A DNA stretch of 64,000 nucleotides from Brevibacillus laterosporus DSM 25 (GCF_002706795.1 NZ_CP017705.1:186001-250000), one strand, 5' to 3'; positions 46,885 through 55,542 are shown, counted from the stretch's first letter. Translations and numbers: made by a program. The notes: generated by a model not told the origin, from the sequence alone.

Positions 46885-47814
46885 TCATGGCCAGGAACGC
46901 TCACCCTTGATCACCTGGGCGCTCAGTTCCAGATCACTTGTGTTCTTTAAGTCCGGGTGGGCCTTCTGCATCGCCGCAATCAGCTCAGCGGAATTCTTGG
47001 CCTGCTTTGCCGCAGCTTCAAATTCCGCAATGTAGTCACGGGTGAAGACAACGTTGGATGTATCTTCGGAGCTCTTGTCCAGGTAATGGCCCGGGATAAC
47101 CCGCTCCGGCTTCAGGGAAAGAACCCGGTCCAGAATCTCCCGCCAGTGGTCACGGCTCTCCGGGGTCTGGTTGTCTGCCATCCAGACATGCAGGTTCTCG
47201 TAGATCGGCACTCCGCCCAGGATGGTCTTTTCCGACGGAACCCAAAGGACAGTGTGAGACGGATCCGAACCGTCGAGACCGATCACCTGCACGGTTTCGC
47301 CATCTACCGTCAGCTTATCCCCGTCAAGGACATCGGGGACGATCAGCGCGGTCGGGGCGTTTTCTTTCATGATCGGACTCCAGTAATCGCTCTTGAGCTG
47401 GATGGTTGACTTGATCCCTTCCACAGTAGCCGGGGTGGCTACGATCTTTACGTCAGGAAACGCCTCGCGAATCGCCGACAGGCCGAAGTAGAAATCCGGA
47501 TCCTTGTGGCTGATATAAACCGTAGTCAGCTTCTTTCCAGTGTCGCGGATCATCTTGACCAGTTGCTCGGCGTTGTTCTTTTCGAATTGAGCATCGACGA
47601 GCAGCACTTCGTTCGGCCCTTCGATCAGGCTCGATGTGACGGAAAAGAGGCCGTTTTCTCCAGCGTTGAACGGCGTGATCTTCAGATCCGCCGCCGGTGT
47701 CTGAGTTCCTTCGCTCGCGGTATTCGTCTTACTCGCCTCGCTGGAGCATGCGCTCAGCAAAAGCGTGAAACAAAGCAACAAAATAACTCCGATTGATGAT
47801 TTCTTACTAAACAT
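46885..47814 (-). CDS. MBL-fold metallohydrolase lipoprotein
   Basis: 309 residues. Lipoprotein signal FTLLLSACSS (lipobox Cys ~22). The metallo-beta-lactamase fold is clear (VLLVDAQFEKNNAEQLVKMI, TTVYISHKDPDFYFGLSAIR, VIPGHYLDKS), but the usual HxHxDH reads SHKDPDFYF, keeping one His and the Asp, so a non-standard metal site or non-hydrolytic role is possible. GC clearly higher than neighbours. Downstream of the DsbA-like gene on the same strand, 73 bases apart. Confidence 0.85.
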   Translation of the reverse strand: MFSKKSSIGVILLLCFTLLLSACSSEASKTNTASEGTQTPAADLKITPFNAGENGLFSVTSSLIEGPNEVLLVDAQFEKNNAEQLVKMIRDTGKKLTTVYISHKDPDFYFGLSAIREAFPDVKIVATPATVEGIKSTIQLKSDYWSPIMKENAPTALIVPDVLDGDKLTVDGETVQVIGLDGSDPSHTVLWVPSEKTILGGVPIYENLHVWMADNQTPESRDHWREILDRVLSLKPERVIPGHYLDKSSEDTSNVVFTRDYIAEFEAAAKQAKNSAELIAAMQKAHPDLKNTSDLELSAQVIKGERSWP

Positions 47815-47887
47815 CGGTAAATCTCCCTCTCCCTTAAATTAATAACGATTATCAAAACAGTAACGTAACGCCGTCAGCACAAGCTGC

Positions 47888-48565
47888 TCACTCAGATTCG
47901 CTTCCGGCATCGTCCAACACGTTCAACGACTGCGATTCCTTCCAAGCCGTCTGCAAAGAATTGAGAAACATGTCGGTTGACTGCGCCCCCGATACGGCGT
48001 ATTTGCGGTCGATGACGAAGAACGGCACTCCGCTGACGCCAAGCCGGCTTGCTTCTTCCTCGTCAGCGCGCACTTCGGCGGAATAATCATCACCGGCAAG
48101 CACCTTGAGCGCTTCATCGCGATCCAACCCGACCTTCACCGCTAATTCCACCAGCGTTTCGTGGTCGCCCAAATGCCGGGAGTCGGTAAAGTATGCCCGG
48201 AACAGTTCCTGCGCCATCGGGTTCATTTTACCTTGCTTGAATGCGTACTTCGCCAACCTATGGGCATCGAATGTGTTCGTCAGAATTAAGGTGTCAAATT
48301 GGAAGGTAAGCCCGACTTCCTTCGCTTTACCGCTAAGATTTTCGTTCATCGCAATCGCTTGATCCCGGCTCATGCCGTACTTGGCGACCAGCATGTCATG
48401 CACGTCGTAATCCACGTCTCTCTGTGCTTTTGGATCAAGCTCGAAGCTTCGGAAAACAACCTCAACATCGTCTTTGTGCGCAAATTTATCAAGCGCCTCT
48501 TCGATCCGTTGTTTGCCGATGTAACAGAAGGGGCAAGCAAAATCGGACCAAACTTCAACTTTCAT
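47888..48565 (-). CDS. DsbA-family (FrnE-like) oxidoreductase
   Basis: 225 residues, AAAGGAGG before the ATG. Active-site CPFC in SDFACPFCYIGKQRIEEAL near residue 11, helical insertion, and cis-Pro loop GVSGVPFFVIDRKYAVSGAQ near 180. FrnE-like cytosolic thiol-disulphide oxidoreductases are linked to oxidant stress. Its promoter carries the same TGTAAC-N7-GTTACA palindrome as the Rrf2 gene upstream. Confidence 0.93.
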   Translation of the reverse strand: MKVEVWSDFACPFCYIGKQRIEEALDKFAHKDDVEVVFRSFELDPKAQRDVDYDVHDMLVAKYGMSRDQAIAMNENLSGKAKEVGLTFQFDTLILTNTFDAHRLAKYAFKQGKMNPMAQELFRAYFTDSRHLGDHETLVELAVKVGLDRDEALKVLAGDDYSAEVRADEEEASRLGVSGVPFFVIDRKYAVSGAQSTDMFLNSLQTAWKESQSLNVLDDAGSESE

Positions 48566-48604
48566 TCTGGGAACCTCCTTTCAATTTATTTCGAGATTTG
48601 AAGT

Positions 48605-48623
48605 TGTAACCAATTAGGTTACA
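48605..48623 (-). promoter_or_regulatory. Rrf2-type operator at the DsbA-like gene
   Basis: TGTAAC-N7-GTTACA (extended TTGTAACC/GGTTACAA), 40 bases before the start codon. Identical arms and spacing recur at 49020-49038. Confidence 0.75.
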
Positions 48624-48644
48624 ATAATTCCAAAAAAAATGGGT

Positions 48645-49010
48645 TCACTTTTTCATGTTGATATGTTCGGCAAACTCGGAAAGTAACTCATGCATCGTTA
48701 TGTCAGCCAGGATCGCTTCCATGGCGTTTTGGGCCCGTCTTACGATCAGTTCCAGAACGGCTTGAATGTTCGCACCGACCGGACAGTCGGGATTCGGCTG
48801 TTCAGGAAAAAAGCACCGCCTTTTCCGGCTCGAACGCCCGCCAATCCTGCTTTCTTTAGCTGCCCGAGTATTTTCCGAATGATAACCGGATTCGTTCCGA
48901 CGCTACCAGCAATCCATTCCGACGAGCAGTGCGCATCCTTGGCCGTAGAAAGCAACGAAAGAATGTGAACCGCTATGGAAAATCTGCTGCTTATTTTTTC
49001 ATTGCTGACA
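48645..49010 (-). pseudogene. Rrf2-family regulator, YwnA-like, frameshifted
   Basis: NEKISSRFSIAVHILSLLST, SSEWIAGSVGTNPVIIRKIL, QLKKAGLAGVRAGKGGAFF form the winged helix. A T6 run near 48810 (T7 expected) shifts the frame; the other frame continues EQPNPDCPVGANIQAVLELI, AQNAMEAILADITMHELLSE to a TGA, including the single Cys typical of YwnA-like redox sensors. The start codon also appears lost or shifted (no in-frame ATG/GTG/TTG before NEKI). Confidence 0.8.
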
Positions 49011-49019
49011 CCCTCTCGA

Positions 49020-49056
49020 TGTAACCATTATAGTTACAACATATAACGTGTGTCAA
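49020..49056 (-). promoter_or_regulatory. Promoter and operator of the Rrf2 gene
   Basis: On the minus strand TTGACA (49056-49051), 18-base spacer, TATAAT (49032-49027). The palindrome TGTAAC-N7-GTTACA (49020-49038) covers the -10, as expected for autorepression. Confidence 0.8.
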
Positions 49057-49140
49057 GAGGGCTTTTGATATTGTTAATTTTGTAAAAGGAACTTCGATAT
49101 ATTTCTTTGTTTTAGTTCAGATATACTGTTTTTAACAAAA

Positions 49141-49524
49141 ATGTTCCTATTCTACCCATTTGCGGAACTACCTAAGATTGTTTTCCATAATTTTACACAA
49201 ATTTGCCCCTGGTGTCACGGACGCTGGGATTGCCCCTTAGTAGCAGAAGTCTCTAGCATACTTGAGTCCGAAAAAACGGATGCAGAAAAACTTTCTGAGA
49301 TTACCTCAATGATGGACGTAGCAAGAGAAAGCACTTGCTATGTTTGTTTACTCGATAGCAAAGAAGAGCATCCTAGCAAGACCAAAGGATTGTGCCAAAA
49401 GCATTACGGCGAATGGTATCAGAGAAACAGAATCGCGAGCAAAAAATATCGTAAAGAGCCCTACCCTGTGGCTCTTTTCAAACATACATCATATCTTTTT
49501 TATAAACATTGTGATTTTATATAA
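49141..49524 (+). CDS. Hypothetical protein with zinc-finger-like Cys/His
   Basis: 127 residues: CPWCHGRWDC early, a helical middle (VAEVSSILESEKTDAEKLSE), then CYVCLLDSKEEHPSKTKGLC followed by QKHYGEWY, a CxxC...CxxH pattern. The N-terminal part may belong to another fragment. No clear ribosome site. Not recognised; may be a phage-type remnant. Confidence 0.4.
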   Translation: MFLFYPFAELPKIVFHNFTQICPWCHGRWDCPLVAEVSSILESEKTDAEKLSEITSMMDVARESTCYVCLLDSKEEHPSKTKGLCQKHYGEWYQRNRIASKKYRKEPYPVALFKHTSYLFYKHCDFI

Positions 49525-49603
49525 AATCCACAATAGACCACAAGCAGAACAAAATAATGTCAAATATACTGAAAACATCATTTATTAGAGGAGAGATAAA
49601 CTT

Positions 49604-50218
49604 ATGAAAATATACTGTAGACATCCATTTAAAACGAATGAAAAAGTCACCATCCCGCCGGGCTTTGGCTGCCACCCAGGACATCCAGGTTCAAAAGACT
49701 TGGTGTTTCCAGGCATTACATTTGGCACACCAGTTTATGCTATGGAATCAGGTGTAATAGCTGATGTAAGAACAAACAGACCCCATTGTCCAACTCCAGA
49801 CTGCCCACAGTATGCTAATAATGTTGTGATCCGAGGTCAAGATGGGTTTTTCACAGAGTACAATCACATGGCACGAGCTACCAAGGTTGATCTCAGGGTT
49901 GATCCCAGGGTTGATCCCAGGGTTGGTCCCGGGGGTCGTCCATGGCGTTGGAATAGGCAATTACTAAAGATAGGAGACTCCATTACACGAGGTCAATTAA
50001 TTGGTTTTGTAGATGATTCTGGTTATACTACAGGGCCGCATCTTCATGTTGGCCGATATACACCTGGTGATGATAAAACTTGGTGGAGCAGGCCAACTTG
50101 TGATTGGATGATACAGGGTGTCGATTCATTTCTTCAGTTCCCACCTTTAGATTGTCGTCCTATGCCTCGTCGCGTTGTACATGGCTACTATATTAGAAAT
50201 AGCCCCTTTTATATGTAA
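49604..50218 (+). CDS. M23-family (LytM-like) peptidase
   Basis: 204 residues, GAGGAGAG before the ATG. Lacks a signal peptide. Zn motif HPGSKDLVFPG near residue 28 and GPHLHVGRY near 147 correspond to the HxxxD and HxH of M23 peptidases; GTPVYAMESGVIADV is the usual strand. Residues ~94-108 are a short internal repeat (VDLRVDPRVDPRVGPGG) made by three 15-bp units in the DNA. Cleaves peptidoglycan cross-links if active. Confidence 0.8.
   Translation: MKIYCRHPFKTNEKVTIPPGFGCHPGHPGSKDLVFPGITFGTPVYAMESGVIADVRTNRPHCPTPDCPQYANNVVIRGQDGFFTEYNHMARATKVDLRVDPRVDPRVGPGGRPWRWNRQLLKIGDSITRGQLIGFVDDSGYTTGPHLHVGRYTPGDDKTWWSRPTCDWMIQGVDSFLQFPPLDCRPMPRRVVHGYYIRNSPFYM
49888..49932 (+). repeat. Three tandem 15-bp units inside the M23 gene
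   Basis: GTTGATCTCAGG/GTTGATCCCAGG-type units in register encode the repeated V-D-x-R. Not CRISPR-like: no spacers. Confidence 0.75.
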
Positions 50219-50294
50219 CTTTGAAATAAAGATTGTTAAAAATATTCCACAAATTCTTATTCTATAGCACATAAAAATGAATCCGTTTTGAAAA

Positions 50295-50334
50295 AAAGTT
50301 CAATCAAAATGAATTGGTTTTTTGATTGAACTTT
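50295..50334 (+). terminator. Terminator of the M23 gene
   Basis: AAAGTTCAATCAAA/TTTGATTGAACTTT perfect 14-bp stem, 12-base loop. 50335-50599 shows no gene. Confidence 0.8.
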
Positions 50335-50599
50335 CTATTTTATAAAAAATTTAATTAAAACTCACTTAGTATTCTTTAATCAAAAATGGGAAAAGCATCG
50401 CAACATTTTTCTAAACGTCGTGACTTTACTTTAAACATCGTGACTTTATTTCAAAGCCACAACCCCTACTCCACAGGCAGTACCTTCTATGGCTGTAAGA
50501 TTTCCTTCCAAATAGAAAAAGCCGCCAGCTGTCCGACGACTAATTGCGTTTTTTCACGGCTTGTACCAACACGGCGAGCGAGATTAACAATGTAATTGT

Positions 50600-50806
50600 T
50601 TAAAAAACAGAAAAAGCCATTATATTATAAATCAAATATATAAATGTGATGAACGAGAGCGACGTTAATACAATACTTACTATATAGAGCACTTTTCGTA
50701 ACCTTTCGAATTTACCCTTTAGGAGAAAAGGAAGAATTGCTAGATTAAGAAATATATACAAAGGTAAAAGGAATATAACCCAATTGTATGCTGTCATTTC
50801 ATTCAC
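50600..50806 (-). CDS. Small two-helix membrane protein, possible immunity
   Basis: 68 residues from a GTG overlapping the preceding stop by one base (TAGTG). Two hydrophobic segments (WVIFLLPLYIFLNLAILPFL, VLYIVSIVLTSLSFITFIYL) around a basic loop KGKFERLRK. Coupling to the bacteriocin-like gene suggests immunity or export help (inference). Confidence 0.7.
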   Translation of the reverse strand: MNEMTAYNWVIFLLPLYIFLNLAILPFLLKGKFERLRKVLYIVSIVLTSLSFITFIYLIYNIMAFSVF

Positions 50807-51526
50807 TACTTTTCCATAATAATATCAAATGCACGTGCTACTTTTCTCTCAATTATAACCATATCCGCAGCGTTAACGGCTGCTGTCATACCAAAACCAG
50901 CACCTGCAAAAAAAGCGATCATTCTATCAGCGCCCCAACCTGATTTAATGCCTTTTACACTTGCCATAAGTGCCGATAACGAAACAGTTGAGGTTGCTAC
51001 AAACGTAGCCTCTGCTTTTATTAAATCTAGAACTTTATCCTCATAATCAAACAAGTCGGCTTTGTTACTTGACGTTTGTTTTACATAGGTGCCTTCTTTA
51101 CCGTTCCCGACATCCCAATATTTTTTTTCCACGACTCTTATCGATTACATAATAATAACCATAGTATTTTTCATGTGCACTCCTCACTATATCTTTCGCC
51201 GACCGCTTTTGTCTGTCTTTTTCTTTCTTTATCTGTTCCTCAGGGTCTGCTATGGAGACCTCCGTTAGGGTGCCATCTTCATCGAACTCTATAGTATGAT
51301 TCATTTTATCATATGTAGCCTCAGTAATTCCATTTTTACTTTCTACTCTAACTACTCTTTCACTATCATTATCCTCTAAAATCTCAATCTTATATTTATT
51401 TCCTTGACTGTCTTCAAGGGTTTCTGCTTCAACAATTTGATTAGATTCATCCATAGCAAAAACAGGAATACTAGATGAGGCCATTACTGATAAAACAAGA
51501 GCACTAGATAAAATAACTTTTTTCAT
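50806..51526 (-). pseudogene. Secreted bacteriocin-like protein (geobacillin-26-like?), frameshifted
   Basis: ATG at 51526 with AAGGAGG. Signal peptide ILSSALVLSVMASSSIPVFA. Propeptide-like acidic part, then DIVRSAHEKYYGYYYVIDKS; an A8 run near 51118-51126 (A7 expected) shifts the frame, after which KYWDVGNGKEGTYVKQTSSN, FVATSTVSLSALMASVKGIK, FAGAGFGMTAAVNAADMVII follow to a natural stop. Small-residue-rich C-terminal helices suit a membrane-active bacteriocin. Similarity to geobacillin-26 proteins is from memory. Could be a sequencing error or phase-variable tract. Confidence 0.65.
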
Positions 51527-51632
51527 TTTTTCCTCCTTGGGAATATATACTAATTTTTTTACATAAATCGGTATAATAGTTATTGTTTTAAATATCAATA
51601 ACATATTGGAAACACATATGGCATGAGCAACA

Positions 51633-51734
51633 ATGAAACCGGGACGGTTGCAGCCCGATAACCTTGCGAAAATATGCGAAGTGCTTGGCGTTGAGATTAC
51701 GGATGTACTCGAACTTTCGGACGAGCGTCTCTAA
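51633..51734 (+). pseudogene. C-terminal tail of an XRE-type regulator
   Basis: KPGRLQPDNLAKICEVLGVE, ITDVLELSDERL: the last helices of a Cro/C1 helix-turn-helix domain. GC-richer than surroundings. The first part is missing. Confidence 0.65.
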
Positions 51735-51780
51735 CATACATAGATAGAAACCGTTTGAAAAGCTATTGAAAGTTAAATGC

Positions 51781-51815
51781 AAACACCCCACCATAGATAG
51801 TCTGGCGGGGTGTTT
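51781..51815. terminator. Terminator
   Basis: AAACACCCC/GGGGTGTTT perfect 9-bp stem between the HTH remnant and repeat B. Confidence 0.65.
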
Positions 51816-51871
51816 GCTGTATACCTGTTACAACAGGTAATACATTGTATGTAAATAAAAAAGATAGTGTT

Positions 51872-52166
51872 AGGCTTCTACACTGACCACATCCTCAACA
51901 GGTATCCACTAAAAATCCTCACCATTTTTTAACTTAATCTGTTTAAACGTTGAATCAAACTTCTCTACCCATCCCCAAGCTGATTCTATCACTCCTCTAC
52001 CCTCTTTTGTCTCTTTCCACCAGCTAATTGTAAGGGCATAGTCATATTGACGTGAGTCAGATATTCTGTAACAAAACTCGACTAGCTCATCTTCTTCAAT
52101 GGTCGGTTTCTCAATCAGTTTCTTATCTTCATGAAACTGACGTAACATTTCTGCATGTTCTGGCAA
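51872..52166 (-). pseudogene. Repeat family B protein with one nonsense codon
   Basis: MPEHAEMLRQFHEDKKLIEK, DELVEFCYRISDSRQYDYAL, WWKETKEGRGVIESAWGWVE, KLKNGEDF, then TAG in place of Trp, then WIPVEDVVSVEA. The other copies (37.9, 27.2 kb and probably 14.25 kb) keep FWWIP, so the stop at 51907-51909 is a recent change. Function unknown. Confidence 0.65.
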
Positions 52167-52465
52167 GTGAATTTTGTTACAAGCGGATCAAGTATTTTGC
52201 TAGCCATAAAAACATCTCTTTAAATACGAATGTGCGTTCTTATTTTATTAGATGATGAGGAGATTATACAATGGTTAGAAATGGTACAATTAGAGAAAAA
52301 GGAGGCTTAGTATTTTTCTAAAATCAGTATAAGCAAAGGGCCCTCCAACAGTTTACTTTTCTGTCTGAGTTTATGTAAGCTATGGTGGAGCTAATATTGC
52401 TTACTTAAAAACTGTAGAGTACTATCATGTAAAAAAATTCAATTTTTGAGAGGATGTAATTTGTT
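52167..52465. other. Gene-less spacer
   Basis: AT-rich, no gene recognised. May hold the promoter of the small gene pair that follows. Confidence 0.4.
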
Positions 52466-52633
52466 GTGGATGGATTTGCTTTTTTCGGTATGCTAAATGT
52501 TTTGATTTATTTTGGAGTAATTTTTTTCATTTTCTACTCTGTAGTTACTGTTATTAAAACGATGAAGCAAAAAAATGAAATATTAAAAGAAATACGGGAT
52601 GAGTTAAAGAAAAGTAATAATAAATCTGCCTAG
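52466..52633 (+). CDS. Small single-pass membrane protein
   Basis: 55 residues from a GTG (AGAGGATG about nine bases before). One hydrophobic segment (MLNVLIYFGVIFFIFYSVVT) and a charged coiled-coil-like tail (KQKNEILKEIRDELKKSNNK). Its stop shares a base with the next start. Unknown function. Confidence 0.6.
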   Translation: MDGFAFFGMLNVLIYFGVIFFIFYSVVTVIKTMKQKNEILKEIRDELKKSNNKSA

Positions 52634-52779
52634 TGAAAAAACAGTTAGTACATCGAGCTGGGTTGAAGATGCCCAGAGGCTGGGGATGGCTCAGATACCC
52701 TAAGAAGTATGCTTATAACAAGGCGTATAATAGAACTACGTTTGATGTAATTAAGGTGATTAAGAAGTTGTTTAAATAA
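52633..52779 (+). CDS. 48-residue strongly cationic peptide
   Basis: GTG start overlapping the previous stop (TAGTG). Sequence rich in Lys, Arg, Tyr and Trp: HRAGLKMPRGWGWLRYPKKY, then NKAYNRTTFDVIKVIKKLFK. Net charge about +14. Could be a nucleic-acid-binding phage protein or a membrane-active peptide; coupling to a membrane protein is suggestive only. Confidence 0.6.
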   Translation: MKKQLVHRAGLKMPRGWGWLRYPKKYAYNKAYNRTTFDVIKVIKKLFK

Positions 52780-52782
52780 AGT

Positions 52783-52815
52783 TAACCCTCTAGGGCTTAC
52801 TAGGGGGTTATTCTG
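52783..52815 (+). terminator. Terminator of the small gene pair
   Basis: TAACCCTCTA/TAGGGGGTTA stem with 8-base loop, directly after the cationic peptide gene. Confidence 0.65.
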
Positions 52816-52904
52816 TGTATAAATGATTTAAGGCTCCTTTACCGCCCTCCTCCTTCGCTATGTTAAGGGAGGCTATCATTAACAGAGAACAAATTTACAA
52901 AACG

Positions 52905-52946
52905 TTAACATTAAGCCCTGACATTTTATGTAGGGCTTAATGTTAA
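52905..52946. terminator. Bidirectional terminator with 15-bp perfect stem
   Basis: TTAACATTAAGCCCT (52905-52919) pairs with 52932-52946. Ends the STAS-like unit on the minus strand. Confidence 0.8.
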
Positions 52947-52951
52947 AACTT

Positions 52952-53254
52952 TTACACGCTAATCAACTTTTTTCTTTCATTAACCTCAAATTCAAAACGG
53001 CTCTTGATCATTTGATTGATTTGTTTTGTTGAATTAATAAATCTCAAATTTTGACGAATTTCCTCAAAGGTAAAATCCTCAAGAAGTTGAATAAACGCGG
53101 AGTTAACAAAAGAAGATGGTACACCATCTACTCCACTGAAAGAGATAGTAACTTGTTAGCCCTTAGCGAGTTTTGGCTTGATTAAAGCGAGGATTACTTC
53201 CCCATCAGCATTGAAGTAACAGCGTTCAATGTAATCTAATATATTGATCACCAT
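52952..53254 (-). pseudogene. STAS-like (DUF4325) protein with one nonsense codon
   Basis: ERCYFNADGEVILALIKPKL, AKG, TAA at 53156-53158 (codon 33), then ISFSGVDGVPSSFVNSAFIQ, DFTFEEIRQNLRFINSTKQI. Otherwise a full 100-codon frame. STAS-like DUF4325 proteins usually pair with a histidine-kinase-like ATPase, not present here. Confidence 0.7.
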
Positions 53255-53309
53255 GTTTACTCAACATCTAAACAACTTTTGATGTTTGTTTCTGCTTTAA
53301 TTTTGTGAT

Positions 53310-53690
53310 TTACTTTTTTTCCATGACTGCAAAGTAATTTTTTTCATTATCAGCAAAGTTAAACACTCTACCAGAAGGCATACTTACAATTTCCCCGACT
53401 GTAATTTTTTTATCTGAAAAGTCTTTATATAACTTATCGAGATTTCCTGAGAAAAACATCAGCGAAGGTGTATTAAGATTTAATTCAGGCTGCATTTTAG
53501 CTATTAATTCCTTATTGTGGAGAATGATACTCGTTTCTGCTTCATTTGTTGGAGCAATTTCAATCCATCTTAACCCTTGGCCATTATCTTCTTCAGAAAC
53601 TACGCTAAACCCTACTTTTTCTGTCCAAAATTGCAATGCCTCATCTTGGTTATTTACATATATCATAATTTGACCGACTTTATTAATCAT
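53310..53690 (-). CDS. VOC-family (glyoxalase-like) protein
   Basis: 126 residues, two beta-alpha-beta-beta-beta halves: VGQIMIYVNNQDEALQFWTE, VGFSVVSEEDNGQGLRWIEI, LMFFSGNLDKLYKDFSDKKI, SMPSGRVFNFADNEKNYFAV. Glu/His metal positions are not obvious. Extradiol-dioxygenase-like fold, substrate unknown. Weak ribosome site. Confidence 0.88.
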   Translation of the reverse strand: MINKVGQIMIYVNNQDEALQFWTEKVGFSVVSEEDNGQGLRWIEIAPTNEAETSIILHNKELIAKMQPELNLNTPSLMFFSGNLDKLYKDFSDKKITVGEIVSMPSGRVFNFADNEKNYFAVMEKK

Positions 53691-53790
53691 TTTCTTCTCT
53701 TCCTTTCTACTAGTTCAGTTAATATTGATTTTTTACTTTTGAGCATTCCATTATACTTTGGCATCAAAATCATATCATTTTACTCCATCT

Positions 53791-54066
53791 TTATTTTAAA
53801 CGATCAATTTTTTTAAAAGCTACAGCATTATCTGCTGATTGTAATTGTGAAACTTGTTCATATAGGTCTGTTACAGCTATCATCGTGTCTTTATTCCTTT
53901 TTTCGGACTTCAAGTTTTGTTCATACATGTCTGTGACGGTGAGCATTAAATCCCGCTTTTCTTTTTCAAGCTGTTCAACCTGACTTAATAATTTCTTTTT
54001 CTCTTGCTCCAATTTCTCTTTAGCAGCACGCAGTTTTTCCAAATCAGTTGATTTTGCGATTTCCAA
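53791..54066 (-). CDS. Coiled-coil protein, phage-like
   Basis: 91 residues, TTG start with GAGGTGATAGGA. Nearly all heptad coiled coil (LRAAKEKLEQEKKKLLSQVE, KRDLMLTVTDMYEQNLKSEK) with an internal repeat xxAVTDLYEQ. Resembles small proteins behind phage tail genes. It directly follows the tail-protein fragment on the same strand. Confidence 0.6.
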   Translation of the reverse strand: MEIAKSTDLEKLRAAKEKLEQEKKKLLSQVEQLEKEKRDLMLTVTDMYEQNLKSEKRNKDTMIAVTDLYEQVSQLQSADNAVAFKKIDRLK

Positions 54067-54081
54067 ATCCTATCACCTCAC

Positions 54082-54345
54082 TTAGTCGAAGGAAAAACCA
54101 AACGCATCAAATTCAATTGGGCCTAGACTATCATTCGCAAAGATAGTGATTCTTACGTTTAGTCCCCATTTCTCTGCTTGCTTCACCCGATTTTGTAACT
54201 CAAGGTAATCCCTACTTAAAAACGCTTGCGTCATGTCTTCCCATGTAGGTGATTCATCCGCAGCATTGTTACTTACCTCTACCAGTAGTCTCGCTGGAGT
54301 AGCACCGTCTTCAGCTATCTTATCTATCGCAATCCTTGGCCTTTA
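54082..54345 (-). pseudogene. Phage structural protein, C-terminal fragment
   Basis: IAEDGATPARLLVEVSNNAA, WEDMTQAFLSRDYLELQNRV, WGLNVRITIFANDSLGPIEF to a natural stop. Probably the end of a tail or baseplate protein; the 5' part is replaced by an unrelated frame near 54345. Confidence 0.5.
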
Positions 54346-54490
54346 CACACTTACTACATGGATGCAGTCCTGACTTGATAAAAGGAAACACGCCATGCCT
54401 TTGATTGGGTGCCGAAGGACGATTGTCTCGAAGTGCCTTTGCTTGGCTTTCTAGCCCTTCTTTACTCACGTTTTTTTTTGCCACTTTCCT
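54320..54490 (-). pseudogene. Phage-type small protein fragment with CxxC
   Basis: SKEGLESQAKALRDNRPSAP, NQRHGVFPFIKSGLHPCSKC. Lies between the IS3 end and the tail fragment; a start is only supplied by the IS sequence. Family not recognised. Confidence 0.4.
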
Positions 54491-54549
54491 TCTCCTACTC
54501 TCTTTTGATGGAATAAAAAAAGACTCCCTACTTTTGGTCTTTGGTCTTA

Positions 54550-55380
54550 CCCCTGTCAAGTAGACAGTATTAAAAAAGCCTAAGCAACCAGTGTGTTTCG
54601 GTATTCCACCGGAGCACACTGGTTTAAATTTTTTGGAATCGTTCATGGTTATAAAACCATATGTATTTTTTAATGGCTTGAAAGAGTTCTTCTTCTGTTT
54701 TACACTCAAAAAAGTACAATGTCTCGGTTTTGAGATGCGAAAAAAAGGATTCAATGTAGGCGTTATCGAGGCAGTTTCCTTTGCGAGAGTGGCTACCTTT
54801 TATGCCGTTCCTTTATTAGCTTATTGTACTGCTTAGACGTGTACTGGAAGCCCTGATCAGAATGCAGGATCGCTTCCTGCACGTCTCTTTTTTTGCTCAG
54901 TTGTTCCACAGTATCTAGTACGAGCTGTAAGTCATTTCGATGAGAAACCTTCCAACTAACAACTTCGTTGTTATAGAGGTCCTGGATGACTGAGAGGTAG
55001 TAAAAGCGACTTTGAAACGATACAAAGGTGATATCTGTTACATACAAATGATTTGGCTTGTCCGTTTTAAACTTACGGTTAAGTAAATTAGGAGTAATAA
55101 CAGATACTGTTTTACCAAAATAACGTCTCTTCTTTCGGATAATAGACTGAAGGTTTAGCTCCTTCATCAACCGGTATACTCGTTTGTGATTCACCTTCCA
55201 TCCTTTCTTTCTTAAAGCAATTTGCATTCTTGGATATCCGAAGTATGGATGAGCTTGGTGGATCGCTATTAGATGTTCCTTCAGATTTTTCCATACCTTC
55301 CCCCCAGATGCAGATTCGGATTGCGCTTTTTTAGGTATTCTACCTGCGCTTTAAGATAATCTCTTTATTCTATATACAGT
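54550..55380 (-). mobile_element. IS3-family (IS150 group) insertion sequence, decayed
   Basis: OrfA tail AQVEYLKKRNPNLHL; orfB with HQAHPYFGYPRMQIALRKKG, the DDE residues in VTDITF and AILHSDQGFQYTS, then frameshift, CLDNAYIESFFSHLKTE (Glu), YIWFYNHERFQK and, after another one-base lesion, LNQCAPVEYRNTLVA. Left end TGTCAAGTAGACAG near 54556; the right end is missing. Confidence 0.85.
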
Positions 55381-55414
55381 TTGATTAGCCATGTTTTTTT
55401 CATTAATAGTTTAC

Positions 55415-55540
55415 AAAAGAAAAAATCGTTTCCTTATATCTTAGGAGACGATTTTCTTCATTTTTATTTCATCCTTGTATTTTTTCTAACTTTGCACATA
55501 GCTCATGCTGCCAGTCCGTGTCATTTGTCATACTCGCAGT
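55415..55540. repeat. Terminator plus repeat family A tip
   Basis: AATCGTTTCCT/AGGAGACGATT hairpin and following ~100 bases nearly repeat 36962-37075. Confidence 0.75.
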
Positions 55541-55542
55541 GA

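Noticed and set aside
46957..48601. Long plus-strand frames opposite the MBL and DsbA genes
   Set aside because: They are by-products of the higher GC and codon bias; the minus-strand proteins have clear family motifs.
49888..49932. Three 15-bp direct repeats as an origin or CRISPR seed
   Set aside because: In-frame coding repeats inside the M23 gene with no spacers or AT-rich melting region.
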